From positions 1 to 64,000 of the forward strand of contig JAEUWP010000410.1 of NCBI GenBank assembly GCA_018524725.1: a stretch of 64,000 nt of DNA. The letters run 5' to 3'. The stretch's first letter is position 1, and each line of letters opens with the position of its first letter. Of this stretch, positions 11,162 through 23,027 are shown piece by piece. This DNA comes from Podaxis mareebaensis. Lineage: Eukaryota; Basidiomycota; Agaricomycetes; Agaricales; Agaricaceae. The position numbers and the translations under genes are program-made. The notes beneath the pieces were generated by a model. The model made no database searches. It saw only the letters and a program-made list of their open reading frames with translations, and was not told the origin of the DNA.

Positions 11162-13464
11162 CTACTTGCCAGCCAAAGGCTCCTCTTCAGAAGACTCCTC
11201 AGAATCAGAGTCTGAGGATCCTGGAGCAGGGATGGACAGCATAGGAGCAGGGGGAGGGGTTTGAACATGAGGATTGGCAGGAGTAGCTGTGCAAGAACCA
11301 GAGGCCAGGTCCTCAGCAGATGACTCAGAAGACAAAGATGTGCTGGGGGCTGGGGATGGAGCCTTGACAGGAGGTGAGGTCCTTTGGACAGGAAGAGGTG
11401 AAGGCAGTCATTCCTCATGAGGCTCAGCCATCACGACATCCTCACCAGCTAGGAGCACTGGGGGTTCCTCCTTGTGAGATGACTCCTCAGGAAGAGGGGA
11501 CATACCAGATCTTGTGTGTAAAATCTGGCAATGGTCCAACCAAGAAGGGGCAGAAGGAAGCTCAGGCCAGATAGCTGGTGGGGCTCCTAGGGCCATGAAG
11601 ATATATTCCTCCAGTCTGCCCTGTGCTTGGAACAGACATGCAGCAGCTTCAGGGGCAGACATGTTGATGTCTGGATTCTTGAGACAATCATGAGCCAGCT
11701 GGAATAGCTGGTCTGCCTGCTCCTGGGTCTCTGCCAGTCCAGCCTCAACCCAATAGTGAGGATTAGGGGCATGGTATTTCTCAGCCATGACCAGATCCAG
11801 AGCAAACTCAGAGAGTAGTGCCTGGTAACTGGTCACAGCCACCTGGTGTTGAAGCTTGAGCACTTGAACTTGTGTCCAAGTGATGCTCAAGCCCTGTAGG
11901 CAGTTATGAAGGTCTGAAAATTAAAAGTCAGGAATCAAGACAGTAGACTAAGAAAGATAAAACTTACAGTGCTCACTAGAGATGGTGCCCACATGCAACA
12001 TCTCTGCAAGGTTCTGAACAAGGGACAGGGGTTTTGCATGACTGCAATGTGGCTGGTTTTTGTTTTGACAAGTCTGGCAAGGCACCCTTTTGAGAGATGC
12101 CTCCAGAGGACGCAAGATCTTGCTGGCTAGATCCTTGTCCTCATCCTTGTCATTGCATGCAATGACCTTGTGTGTGCAAGCAACCCAGCTGCACATGCAG
12201 TTGGGGCACTTGGGATTTTCAGCCCATACAGGTCCCTAGAAATAGGAACAAATCAGATAACTCTTGATAGAGATTATAGCAAGAAGAATATACCATTTCT
12301 TCAACATGAGGAAGAGAGAAGAACTTACCAGCAGGCCTAAGCCACTGGTAAGAAGTCAAGACTCCATGTTCACGAACCAATTCTTCATTGGTACATGGGG
12401 CTATAGATAAGAAATCAGAAGATTAGTAGAAAAAACACTAACATAGACAAAGAAGAGGACTTACTGGCCTTGGGAGTAGTCTCTTTACTCTTGTCTTTGT
12501 CATTGGAAGACCCTGCCTTGTGAGAATGTGAGGAAGCATCTTGGCTAGTAGAGGTCTTTGTGACTTTACCAGGACATGAAGATAAGGGGTCACGAGCCCG
12601 TTTCTTCTGAGGACAGGGTGATAGTGATAGTTCCAGAGAATTGGAGGGGACATAGAAATCCCCTGACAATGTCTCCTCACAAATTGGCTCCCCTAACTTA
12701 GGAGCTTGGAGGCATCTACACTTCTTCTTAGGTTTGGGGGCTGAGAATAGAGGATGATTAGTACAAAGATCATAGAAATCAAAAAGAACTTACTCTGAGG
12801 AGTGGATGGCCTATTAAAAGGCCCTGCTTGAGGAATAGGGGGCAGAGCAGGGATTGCGAGAGACAGCCCTGGAAAAGATATTCAGAATATTATTTGATAT
12901 AGAAAATGTTTGGTAGGAGAAACCATTCCCTACCAAACATCTCCAGGGAGGAGGCTAAAAGCCTACCTGTATTAGCTGCTGTATGCATGGCAGCAGGAAG
13001 GGAGGCTGCCTCTGGCAGATAACAACATCAGTAGGCAACAATGAATAGAGGGCCAAATACTTACTTTCTGCCCACAAGTGAGCCTCAACTTCATGACATT
13101 TGAGTTCCTCTGCTTCGTGACATTTGCACTCCTCTTCCTTGAGCTGGAGAGCATGACATGCCTGGGCTTCCTTCTTAGCTGACTCACGGGCCAAGTGTTC
13201 TTGTTCCTTGTGAGCCTGGTGATCTTCCTTGGCCTTTCTTCTCTTATCCTCCTCCTCCCTGGCCAGGCGCTCTGCCTCCTTCCAGGCCCACTTTTCCATC
13301 TTCCACTTGTACTTCTCCTCCTTCACCTTCCTTTTCTCCTCAAGTTCCCTCATGAGATGTTCTTCTTTGGCCTTCTTCTCAGCCTGCTTTTGAGCAAGCA
13401 AAGCTTCCAAGTCCTTAGAGGACAAGGACTTCAAAGTATCAGTGGCAGGAGGGTTGGTAGACAT
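11162..13464 (-). pseudogene. Antisense spliced gene 1 inside element 1: coiled-coil, Cys-rich protein
   Basis: The ATG is at 13464. Exons with consistent phase are 13464-13065, 13011-12967, 12868-12794 and 12740-12465, with later exons down to a TAG at 11164-11162. Donors are GTAAGT or GTAGGC and acceptors are CAG or TAG. Residues 1-130 form a highly charged coiled coil rich in Lys/Glu. A Cys-rich segment around 12000-12230 reads CPNCMCSWVAC and later CQTCQNKNQPHC, suggesting zinc binding. The C-terminus is Ser/Pro/Glu-rich (SDSDSEESSEEE). A TGA at 11410-11408, followed by more open frame, looks like CGA decay, and one exon junction near 12235 does not keep frame. The reverse orientation relative to pol and the introns argue that it is expressed from its own promoter, not packaged spliced. 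Confidence 0.55.
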
Positions 13465-14272
13465 GATAGGATTACCATGTGGAAATTCAGCAGAGTGGTG
13501 AGGAATTGACTAGCATCAAGTTCCTCTATTTAACAAGACATGGACATCTGCAGACTTGGATGAAATTCACCCCAGAAATTAATTAGAATTAAACTTCTAG
13601 TTAACACAGAATACAGAAGACACAAGCAGGTTTATCCTAGAAATAAGGTAAAAACTTGTAGCAAAAAATATGAGTTCTCTGTTTCCGCAATGGAAAAGAA
13701 CCCAATATTCACAGAAGTTCCGGAAATGATCTATGGGATCACAATTGGAATCAGTAGCTACATGACATAGATCTTGCAAAGCCGATCTATAGCACTTAGG
13801 GACAGGATGTTTGGGATCTGCAAGAATCTAAAATTAGATGGAAGAAGCACTCGAAAGAACAGAAATCTCAAGACTTCTCTGGACAAACCTCACTCCAAGC
13901 TTTCTGTAGCGATGGCCTCGGAGAACAACAGGAGAGTCCCAGGGTTATGGGTTTTCAAGATTGGAAATTCAAGCTAGGAAATTTCTCAGCAGAAGGAAAT
14001 ACAGAATTGTGGAGTCCCATAGTGGAGGAACTAAGTCTGCACAAGATTCCATAAGCAGAATACAATACAGTGTTAACTAGCATCCCCAATATGCCCACAG
14101 ATATTCTCATGATAAGATGAGTATATCAAGCCCTTAGAAATCAGCAAGTGATCTCGATGTGAGGATTCAGCTCGTGAGGATCATAGTCAGACCCAAGTCA
14201 GGGAACCAGTACAGACATAAGCTACTATCAACAGTAGTCCATCACAAAGGTGACTGAGGACAGTCATTTATA

Positions 14273-14284
14273 GTGGGGGGGAGA
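14273..14284 (+). other. Polypurine tract of element 1
   Basis: GTGGGGGGGAGA lies directly before TGTTATGG, the TG start of the 3' LTR. This is the expected place for plus-strand priming in reverse transcription. Confidence 0.75.
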
Positions 14285-15731
14285 TGTTATGGCCTAAACT
14301 GTTTTCAGTCATGAAAGCAGTACTTAGATTATAATACAATCAAGTTTTACAGCTAGAATAACAGACTATGAACCCACACTAGAAGAAGCCTCAGCACCTC
14401 ATGAGGGTTAACCCAGTAGTATAATCTAGGCACCTAGATTGGGAAAACAGTACCAACTAGATGCATCCATATGCTGTTGATTCAGTGTTATCACTGAAGT
14501 CAGGATTATATTATTGAGAACTATTCATCAATAACAACCTCACAAGGATCCTTTCTCACATGAGCAACACTAGGGATTATCTTGTTCAGTAGTATGCTTA
14601 GCTGCCACTATGTACCAGAGACCTAGCTCAACTATGACCTCAGCAGATGAAGTCTGAGTCAGAAAAGAGAACCATCTAACTAAGGGATTGATGTGTCACC
14701 TCATCAGAAGTGATTCATTGACCTCGCAAGACATCAAAACCATGTGACTCATTAACAGTCAGTGATTCAAATCAGCTTAGCAAGAAACACAGAGAATGAA
14801 GATTCATAATACTATTGAGTCAGAAATGGCAAAGGGTATTACACATGCAGTAGACTTGGTTGGCGAAAGCTGATAAATATCATACACACGTACTATATCA
14901 GTCCATGTGTCCACTATCAGAACACCCTATTGGGCAGAGAACAATGTAGATTATAAATTATATGACTCTGTACTTGTACATGTAATCCTTTATTGAGTCA
15001 GAACATTGTAATACTAGATTGTAATCATTCCCCAACTTATAATATAAAAACCCCTCAATGACATGAGGTGAAGCAAGGGAATTCCTGCTGAGCTTTGCTT
15101 AGAGGGTTGTTGAATATTTGACAATCACTGAGTGATAGTTAAGCATTTATAGGAGTTTTCTTTGGTCAATGCGACCTACTAGTGAGAGCCAGAACAAAGA
15201 CCCAGTAGTTCCCCCAGAAGTTTCCATAAGTTGAGAATCAGAAGTTAGCCTTAGCAGGGTTAACTAGGAGTACATCACAGCTGTGTATTGCCAGTCAGAG
15301 CACTTATCAGTACGAGTCAGTATATTTCTAGTAGTAGTGAGGGATTGCTCTCACTACCTTCAGTTCTTTGGTACTTGTGTATTGTAGTGACACTACATCA
15401 GAGACTTGTCAATTTAGAACAAACAGTTTAGTTCAGTCTTGAACTAGGAAATCACTGAGACCATCTCGCAACAGCACCAGTCCTCGTGTCAAGCAAAGAT
15501 AACACCAAGCACATATACACTCCCCTACTCCTTCACAACTCTTACCCTTACCTTTTTACATTCCTAGCAAGCATTTTGATCTTGCGTCATGTTATTATCC
15601 CTTTCATATCTGAATCAGAGTCCCCCACAAACTTGCTAGGGTGTGGCTTTTGGTAATACTATTTTATATTTCACCTCACATTATTACCTTTATCTGTTAT
15701 ATTCTATAGTAATCCATTAGCTGCCCCATCA
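14285..15731 (+). repeat. 3' LTR of element 1, full length (about 1.45 kb)
   Basis: It begins TGTTATGG just after the polypurine tract and ends CCCCATCA, so it has the TG...CA termini of an LTR. From 14475 on it aligns with the 5' LTR. A TATA-like motif is present at 15038-15050. Confidence 0.9.
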
Positions 15732-16790
15732 CTGGGTTGGAATCTCATGGAATGCATTGAAAACTGGCACAATATACACCCAACACCTTCAGTCCAAGCC
15801 CATATTCTGGAAACCATGACAATCCAATAGCCCTCAGTCAGCAGTATCACCTCCTCAGCCACCAATCAAGACATACAGGAACTCCACCTACTTGACAGTA
15901 TGGCTGTTGCAGCACTCAAATGGCAAGAGGATATCAGGAAGTGTTTAGGGACAACTGGAAAGCCAAAAAATACCCCTGCCACTAATATGTGGGCTGCCAG
16001 CAAACAGGTCACATGTCCAGGAACAGAAATACAGCTGATGGCACAAGGGCCACCAGCCATTGCTCTCACCTCTCCTACTGGTAACCCTGTATCCTTGACA
16101 ACACAACCACAGTATTGATACTTGACACCAATTGAAGACCCAGTTATTATTCAAAATGTGGTACAATGAAGTCTCAAAGGTACAATCACCCTGTCACAAT
16201 GGGAACTCTATGCTATAGCCCCAGAGGTTCAGAAACACATCAAAGACCAGGTTACGACATGAAGATTACCAACTGGGATGACAGTGAGTATATTGGCAAC
16301 TGAGGAAAACTCACTCGATGCCAAAGAGCAGCTATCCTTGTTCCTTCAACACCAACTCGCCAGAAACCCAAACACTTTCATCATGGCCAATCAGGTCAAG
16401 GATCTCTGAACAATTCCCCTTGAACTTGATATGAATGTGAACATCGAAGCAATACTGGATGAAGGATCACAAATCATTGCCATCCAATGAGATGTGTGGG
16501 AGAGGCTGGGACTGCTGCCCCTTGCTGATCAGACTATGGTTATGGAATCTGTGAACTCGTTGAAGGACACCACCATTGGTCTGCTCTGAGACCTTCCTGC
16601 ACAAATAGGGCAACACACCTTTTATCTGCAGGTTCAGGTCATACAGAATGTGTCATACAAAATGCTTCTTGGATGCCCCTTTCTTACCCTCATGCAAGCT
16701 AGCACTTGCCACTTCACAAATGGGGACTCCCACCTCACACTAGTTGACCCAAACACCCAAGCTGTCATTACCATTCCAATGTGCCCCTGC
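15732..16790 (+). pseudogene. Element 2 gag remnant and aspartic protease
   Basis: Fragments of gag are seen to about 16140. Around 16455-16490 the frame reads ILDEGSQIIAIQ, a protease-like motif with Glu in place of the Ser/Thr after the catalytic Asp. LLGCPF follows near 16665. The usual Gypsy protease is D-S/T-G, so this copy is probably inactive even apart from its stops. Confidence 0.6.
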
Positions 16791-17281
16791 ACTTGACAGT
16801 TGTCACAACAGCCAGGTTTTTAAACATTGAGGATTCAACCATCATATGTTGAGGAGACAGCAGTCCATTACCACATATGGTTCCAGCTTCAGCCACCACA
16901 TTCTCTTGTTCCATGATATCTCCACTCTCATTCACATCTTCTGATTTTCCCCACATTCACAAACCCTTGGAAATATATGAAATCTTACTATCTAATTTAG
17001 AATCTATTGAACCCAGTCCAGAAACAACCAACTACACATACAAGAAAGTTGCTAATTGAATCAAACCTGTGGCTACCATGTTACCAGAGAACTTCCAAAT
17101 TGTTTGATGTATCCCATGTGACCTGCTAGAAACACTTCCTGTACTCCCCATGTGCCTGCCAGACTTCATTGAAGGAAAACGGTACATGGCAGAAAGAAAA
17201 CAGGCTATGCCAATTAACACTGAAGGTTTCTTATAGCCAGAAGAGGAGAAACTTGCACACCATCTGATCAGAGAGCAGGAG

Positions 17282-18675
17282 ATGGGTTTTGCATGGATGG
17301 AGGATGAGAAAGGAAAATTTTCCACTGAGTATTTCAATCCAATCACCATTCTGACTATCAAGCACATTCCTTGGGTCCTCAAAAACATCCCCATTCCTCC
17401 AGGCATATATCAGCAGGTCATCGATATTATTAAAGCAAAAATCACAGCAGGTGTATATGAGCCCTCAAGCTCCTCATATCATTCACGATGGTTTTGTGTG
17501 CCAAAGAAAGACAGGAAGTCACTTCACATAGTCCATGACCTGCAGCCTCTCAACAGCATGACAATCAAGAACAGCAGGCTTCCACTGACTGTTGAACAGT
17601 ATGCAGAGTCATTCGGAGGGAGAGGGTGTTATGGAATCTTTGACTTGTTTGTTGGATACAATCAGTGCTCATTAGCCATTGAGTCTAGGGACCTCACAAT
17701 GTTCCAAACACCCCTCGGCACACTTTGACTCACCTCCATCCCAATGGGGTATACCAATTCCATGCAAATTCAACATGGTGACCTCTCTTTTCTCCTCCAA
17801 GATGAAATACCTGACATAGTGGCACCATTTGTGGATGACGTACTGGTCAAGGGCCCCCCATCACATTATGAAATGGGGGTTGGTTTTGAAATGATACCTG
17901 AAAACTCAGGCATCTGAAGATTCCATCAACCAGATTATCCAATACATCAAGCATGCAGGCAGAACATTCTCTGCTTTCCAATCCCATCTCTGTATTCCCT
18001 CAGCCATTGTCATGGGACACCTATGCACATATGAAGGATGACTCCCAGACACATCAAGAGTTCAAAAAGTCATTGACTGGCTGCCATGTCAAAATGTTAG
18101 TGAAGTATGGGGCTTCCTTGGAACCATAGGGACTATGCAAATCTTCATCAAAAACTTTGCAGTGATCACCTGGCCACTGGTTAACCTTACAAAGAAAAAT
18201 GCAGAATTCATATTTGGAGAAAAGGAGCAAGCTGTGGTCAACAAATTAAAGGAGCTGGTGCAAAATTCTCTGGCCATCCATGCTATTGACTATACCTCTG
18301 ACAGAGAAGTTGTCCTCACAATCGATACATCATACATTGCAGTGGGATACATTCTACTACAGCTTGGGAGTGACAACAAGCAATACCTGTTGAGATTCAG
18401 ATCAATTTTGCTCAATGATCAAGAAGTGTGATACTCACAAGTGAAGTTAGAGTTGTTTGGGGTGTTCTGAGCACTGAAAGATGTGAGATTGTGGATTATC
18501 AGGGTAAAGAATCTGGTGGTGGAGGTTGACACAAAATACATCAAGGGTATGATCAATAACCCAGACATCCAACTGAGTGCAGTGGTCAACCATTGGATCT
18601 TGGCCATCTTACTCTTTGATTTTTGCCTCAGGCATGTTCCTGGAAACAAACACAGACCTGACAGACTCTCCTGAC
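17282..18675 (+). pseudogene. Element 2 reverse transcriptase and RNase H
   Basis: The open segment 17282-17728 carries GVYEPSSSSYHSRWFCV and LHIVHDLQPLN of the reverse transcriptase fingers and palm. The catalytic FVDDVLVKGP is at about 17828. RNase H begins with VLTIDTSYIAVGYILLQ at about 18311 and ends near RPDRLS at 18672. Stops, mostly TGA, interrupt between segments. The intact CGA at 17486-17488 corresponds to the TGA at 5690-5692 in element 1. Confidence 0.8.
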
Positions 18676-19055
18676 ACCCATGAGCTCATGAAGATCCCAA
18701 AAGCAGTGATGACTACAAGGAGTGGATTGACAGGGCCAATGCATTCACAGTGAGTGCATACCAGGATCCTCAAGAAAGAAATGACAACCTATGGTAGCCA
18801 TACACATCAAACACATTCGCTATCGAGGTACTCAATGAAACAATGTCAATGCAAGGCCTATCATACACATTCAGACAACCTATAGACCCCAGTGACACTA
18901 CAATCACACTTGTCAATGAGGATGCAAAATACAACCAAATTTCAAGTTCTTCAGAATCAACCATGATCATTCTGTGTTCAGAGAAGGCCAAAGCTTGTGA
19001 TCTTGAACTCAAACAAGTACATGCATTCCTCAATGATCCAAAATGACCACTCAGA

Positions 19056-20523
19056 ATGACTGAGGGGGTGTTCAAATGCCTGGTACAATATGTGGCACAA
19101 TTTTTCATCAGGGATGGCAGGTTGTGGAGGAAGGATAGTAAGATGAAGCACAAAATAGTGGTTGAGGAAAGGAAAAGATATGAACTCATACAGCAAGCAC
19201 ACAATGAGCTTGGACATAAAGGCATATTTACTACATGCATGTGACTTACAGAATGGTCTTGGTGGCCCCAGCTTGAACAAGATGTCCAGTGGTTTATCAA
19301 GATGTGCCATGAATGCCAAATATGCCTTGTCCAGTAGTTTCATGTCCCTCCATCAATTCCAATGCCACTCTCCCTCTTCCACAAGGTTTACATCGACACC
19401 ATGTTCATGCCTCAGTCAAACAGCTTCTGTTATATCGTCCATCCATGCTGCTCGCTATCATCTTATCTGGAATGGCGAATGTTGCAGTTAGAAAATGCCC
19501 GATCCCTCAGCTCATTTGTCTTTGAAGACATACTGTGTAGATGGGGGGCAATAGAGGAGATTGTCACTGATAATGGCCCTGCCTTTGTACAGGCTGCAGA
19601 ATACTTGTCCAAGTGCTACAAAATCAACCATATTCACATATTGCCTTACAACTCTCAGGCAAATGGTCCAGTCGAGTGGCAGCATTTTGACATTTGGGAG
19701 GCACTAATAAAAGCTGCAGAGGGAGAGGAACATTGATGGACCACAGTAGCACCATCAGTATTCTGGGTGGAATGAGTGTCCATTCAATGATCTACTGGGT
19801 ATTTGCCATATTTCATTGCACATGGAGTTGAACCACTCATGCCCTTTGACCTCACTGAGGCCACCTACCTTGCCCCCAACCTCACCAAACTCACTTCCAC
19901 TGAAGAGCTCATTGCCCTCCATGCCATACAACTGCAGAAATGACCACAAGATCTTGCATGGGTCAAGGACCTCATTCTCAAAGCCCATTACCAGTCGATA
20001 CATCAATTCAATGAAAAATATGTGAATATCATCCGAGATCTCAACTTTGATGCTGGATCACTCATTCTGGTTCAAAACTCATGATTCGACAAAGATCTGG
20101 GAAGCAAAACAAAGCTGAGGTATTTTGGGCCCATGATTGTGCTCAGGAAAACCATGGGGGGATCATACATACTTGCTGAACTCAATGGTGCCATCTCCAA
20201 GCTGAGATTTGTGGCATTCCAACTTATACCTTACCACCCTCATGACATCCAAACCATACCAGTTACAAAAATCACAGATGCGACATCAGAACAACTTGAG
20301 GAACAAACATACGACATTGAATCACCACTCGCTGGTAACAGGCTTCCACTGACTAGTGCACACTCACTCCAGAGTGATGATCCAAAGGAGAATGATAAGT
20401 ACCTTTCACTCTCTGTAGATAGATGGGGAAAAGGCTCAGAAATCATGAGTCATAACACTCTCCAAGTTGAACACAGCATTCAACTGCCATGTTCCCCTGC
20501 TACCTATGGTTTGTTGCTTTGAA
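19056..20523 (+). pseudogene. Element 2 integrase
   Basis: The zinc-binding domain is visible as AHNELGHKG near 19199 and CHECQ near 19308. The core has IVTDNGPAF at about 19559 and QANGPVEW near 19655. The C-terminal module contains RYFGPMIVLRK at about 20118 and ends at 20523. TGA stops and frame changes break it several times. Confidence 0.8.
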
Positions 20524-21149
20524 GGATAGCAGCACCCACAGTGGACTGACTGGGAGGTCAGTATTCAAATACCCCACTGATGTGAGGATGGAGGTTTGTC
20601 TGCTCACAAAACAGCAATGAAATGCTCATCCATCACAGATGAATCATGCAATGCTCAGATAGGCATACTCATTTAGGAAAGGTAGAAGGGACCTTGTAAT
20701 TAGGTATATAACTTAGATCATTATGTCTCATCTCTCCATTGGGTCAGCTAGGAACTGCATTACTACACATACCATCCCACTCTTAATATCCATTTGTAGT
20801 TTACCTCTTGTCTCGTTTCAGTAGTATATGGTGCATGGACTCGTATTCTGACTATAAAGTACAAGCACAGTAGTAGTAAAAGGGGGATTCGGATACAGAC
20901 AGACTCAGACTCTATACCTTTGCTACAACCCTGTAATCAAAGGCACACTTTCTCTCATTTCTACCTCACTTGCCCCAAAGCTTTCTCTTCTGGTATCAGG
21001 ACATCTTCTGTGCTTCAATTTGGTATCACAGGGAAGACCCTCCTCTGGTTTCTGGGCTAGTGTGGGATCTTGGAACTTGGAATGACTGACAGAAGCAGTC
21101 ATGCTCGCACCCCCTTTTCATAGTTCACATTCAGCTATAGAATGTTGGT
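20524..21149 (+). repeat. Probable LTR-derived sequence with two PBS-like motifs
   Basis: This AT-rich, non-coding stretch follows integrase of element 2 and so is the expected place for its 3' LTR. It holds GGTATATAA near 20703. It also holds TGGTATCAGGACATC at 20991 and TGGTATCACAGGGA at 21021, both resembling the TGGTATCAGA-type primer binding sites of many LTR elements. A PBS downstream of an LTR would instead indicate a 5' LTR of another element. No partner LTR is in the window, so borders are uncertain. Confidence 0.35.
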
Positions 21150-22386
21150 TGTACTCACAGTTGCTCAGCAATGTGATTGCAAGGTTATCATTCTAGGAGT
21201 AGTGCCATTGGCCTACACTGTAAGTTTCAGGACTCTGTAAACCATAAGATGAGCACATGAGCAAATGGTAGATGGAAAGAATGTACAAGATCAGGATATT
21301 GTGCTTTGCCTTCACAAACTGTGACCCTGGTCGCTGCATGTTTGATGACTGAGGAAGGTATAATCATCTCATTTGTAAATGGGTGTCGACCATCATTAAG
21401 AAGCATTGATGTCCACATTGCCTGTGAATGGATATGAATATGTGGTCATGGGATCAAGATTGGTATAGGTACACACCAAATCTCGAGCTGATGAAAATAC
21501 ACCTCCCACTCCAGCCCATATCCTCTCCTTTCCAGGTCTAGCAAAGTATGGCACAGTCACTGACAAAATGCTGTTTATGCCTCAGGTGAGATCATGCATG
21601 CAGTATTGAAATCCATCAGCAAAAGTCCCTTGCTCTTCAGTCTCTTTGACACTGTAAGTTGAAGAGGACATGTTGAGTGGATGAAGGATGTGTTGGTTGA
21701 TGTACAACTCAAATGTCTGGTTGAGGAGTAGCTCTGGGAGGTAGGACAGAGCTTCATACATGAGATTATTGTACTGGAATGTTTGCCTGAACTCAGCTGA
21801 GAGAAGAAGGTGGCACATTGTAGAGATCTATACAGTATGTGAGAAGAAAAAAAAGGCATAATTGATAATGGACATACCATCTCATGAATGCTGCCCTCCC
21901 TTGAGGTGGCAGAAAAATCATGGCCAGGCAACCCAGTGCAATGGGAGATCATATCCTGAGTACTCATACCTCTGTCCATATCTTTGTTCATGAGCCTCCA
22001 GACATCTCCAAATACATCATGAGCCTTGGTCATCCATTTGAGTTCCTTCCTGCACTCCTCATGCAGAGTTGAGTTGTTGATGAGCAGTCCAACAGGGTAG
22101 GTCAAGAAAAGATTGCTATTTGATGCAATGGTGAACATGGTGTCTGGGGTGACTGGATCCTTGTGAGCACTTGCAATACTGTAGGACCTGAACTCATGAT
22201 GCCATCTTGTGGCAGAGGTATTGTCCTTCCTTACTATGGCTATGGCAGGGCTGGAAGAGTTTCAAAGTGCAAGCAGAGAATGGATGTAATCTTCTGTCCA
22301 TGGGGTGGTCAGCCATTGTGGTTCTGCAAATGTAGTCTGGATTGCATGTGCAGCAAGGGGTAGGACTAATGAATATCCAGGAAACA
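21150..22386 (-). pseudogene. CpG-eroded, truncated copy of the beta-lactamase-like gene
   Basis: The region aligns with exons 1-4 of the intact gene at 28239-30380 in the same orientation, and the similarity continues upstream to about 22700. Most differences are CpG to TpG or CpA. About 70 bp, including the codons for the HGG active-site motif, are deleted near 21197. The C-terminal exon is absent because homology ends next to the retroelement at about 21150. Stop codons and these losses make it non-functional. Confidence 0.8.
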
Positions 22387-23027
22387 TGAGTCAGGAAATG
22401 CTGACTATTTCAACTTTGGAATCACACCTACCAATCACACATTCCTACAAGAATAAGAGTGGCCATACTCTCAGTCGGCTGGCCACAATGGTAAAGAGGT
22501 GTAGACACAAGTCAAAATATGATGAGGATGGGATGGTCAGAAGCCTAGTGGACACTAGTGGATGTCTGTTGATGGGAGTTATTTCAGGGAGAACTGCCAC
22601 AAGGAAGGGGACAAATGATGGTCAAGGCATATACTGCAGTTCAATGTTCAATGTTATCACAACTATGAATGAAAGTACACTCCACTATAAGGGCCATCTG
22701 ACAGTTTCAACTGCACCATAGTTGCCAGATCCACTTCTATCATAGATGCCAGAAGGCAGGACCAAAATAGATATGGGCTACCAAATGTATCATATGTTTT
22801 AATCATTCCAAGTGTTGATTGGTACCAGTCTAGTGTAAGAAGCACATGATCAAGGCCTTGTGAATGATTGACAGATTAGAACTGCTGTCATTACACTGTG
22901 TTACTGAATTAGTGATATTGGGCTTTTCCTCTAAGTGCCAGGTGAAGAACGAGAGGTCCTGGTGGCAGGATGTGATATATAACAGACCCAGGTGATGATT
23001 GAGCAGCAACAGACTACCATCTTCCAA
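22387..23027. other. Duplicated upstream region and junction, no gene
   Basis: 22387 to about 22700 matches sequence upstream of the intact beta-lactamase-like gene (about 30380-30640). Similarity stops before 22740, and the rest up to the start of EF-hand/ZZ copy A shows no coding frame. CpG is almost absent. Confidence 0.5.

Larger units (their letters stand above)
621..15731 (+). mobile_element. Ty3/Gypsy LTR retrotransposon (element 1), decayed, with two antisense genes
   Basis: Two direct repeats bound the element: 621-1876 and 14285-15731. Between them lie gag (zinc knuckle), protease, reverse transcriptase, RNase H and integrase in the Ty3/Gypsy order on the plus strand. About 5.6 kb then separates integrase from the 3' LTR and carries two spliced genes on the minus strand. 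A polypurine tract precedes the 3' LTR. Many in-frame stops, mostly TGA, and changes of frame show it is not autonomous now. CpG is nearly absent across the whole element, while host sequence left of 621 is CpG-rich. No target-site duplication is seen, because the left LTR lacks its first 190 bp or so. Confidence 0.9.
15732..20523 (+). mobile_element. Second Ty3/Gypsy element (element 2), 5'-truncated and decayed
   Basis: Directly after the 3' LTR of element 1 the sequence continues inside a different Gypsy element: part of gag, then protease, reverse transcriptase, RNase H and integrase on the plus strand. It is related to element 1 (shared GVYEPSxSSY and QANG motifs) but distinct in sequence. 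The 5' LTR and start of gag are missing, which fits element 1 having inserted into element 2. Numerous TGA stops and very low CpG show the same kind of decay as in element 1. Confidence 0.85.

Noticed and set aside
13195..13509. Plus-strand Leu-rich frame resembling a transmembrane protein
   Set aside because: Antisense of the Lys/Glu coiled-coil exon of antisense gene 1.
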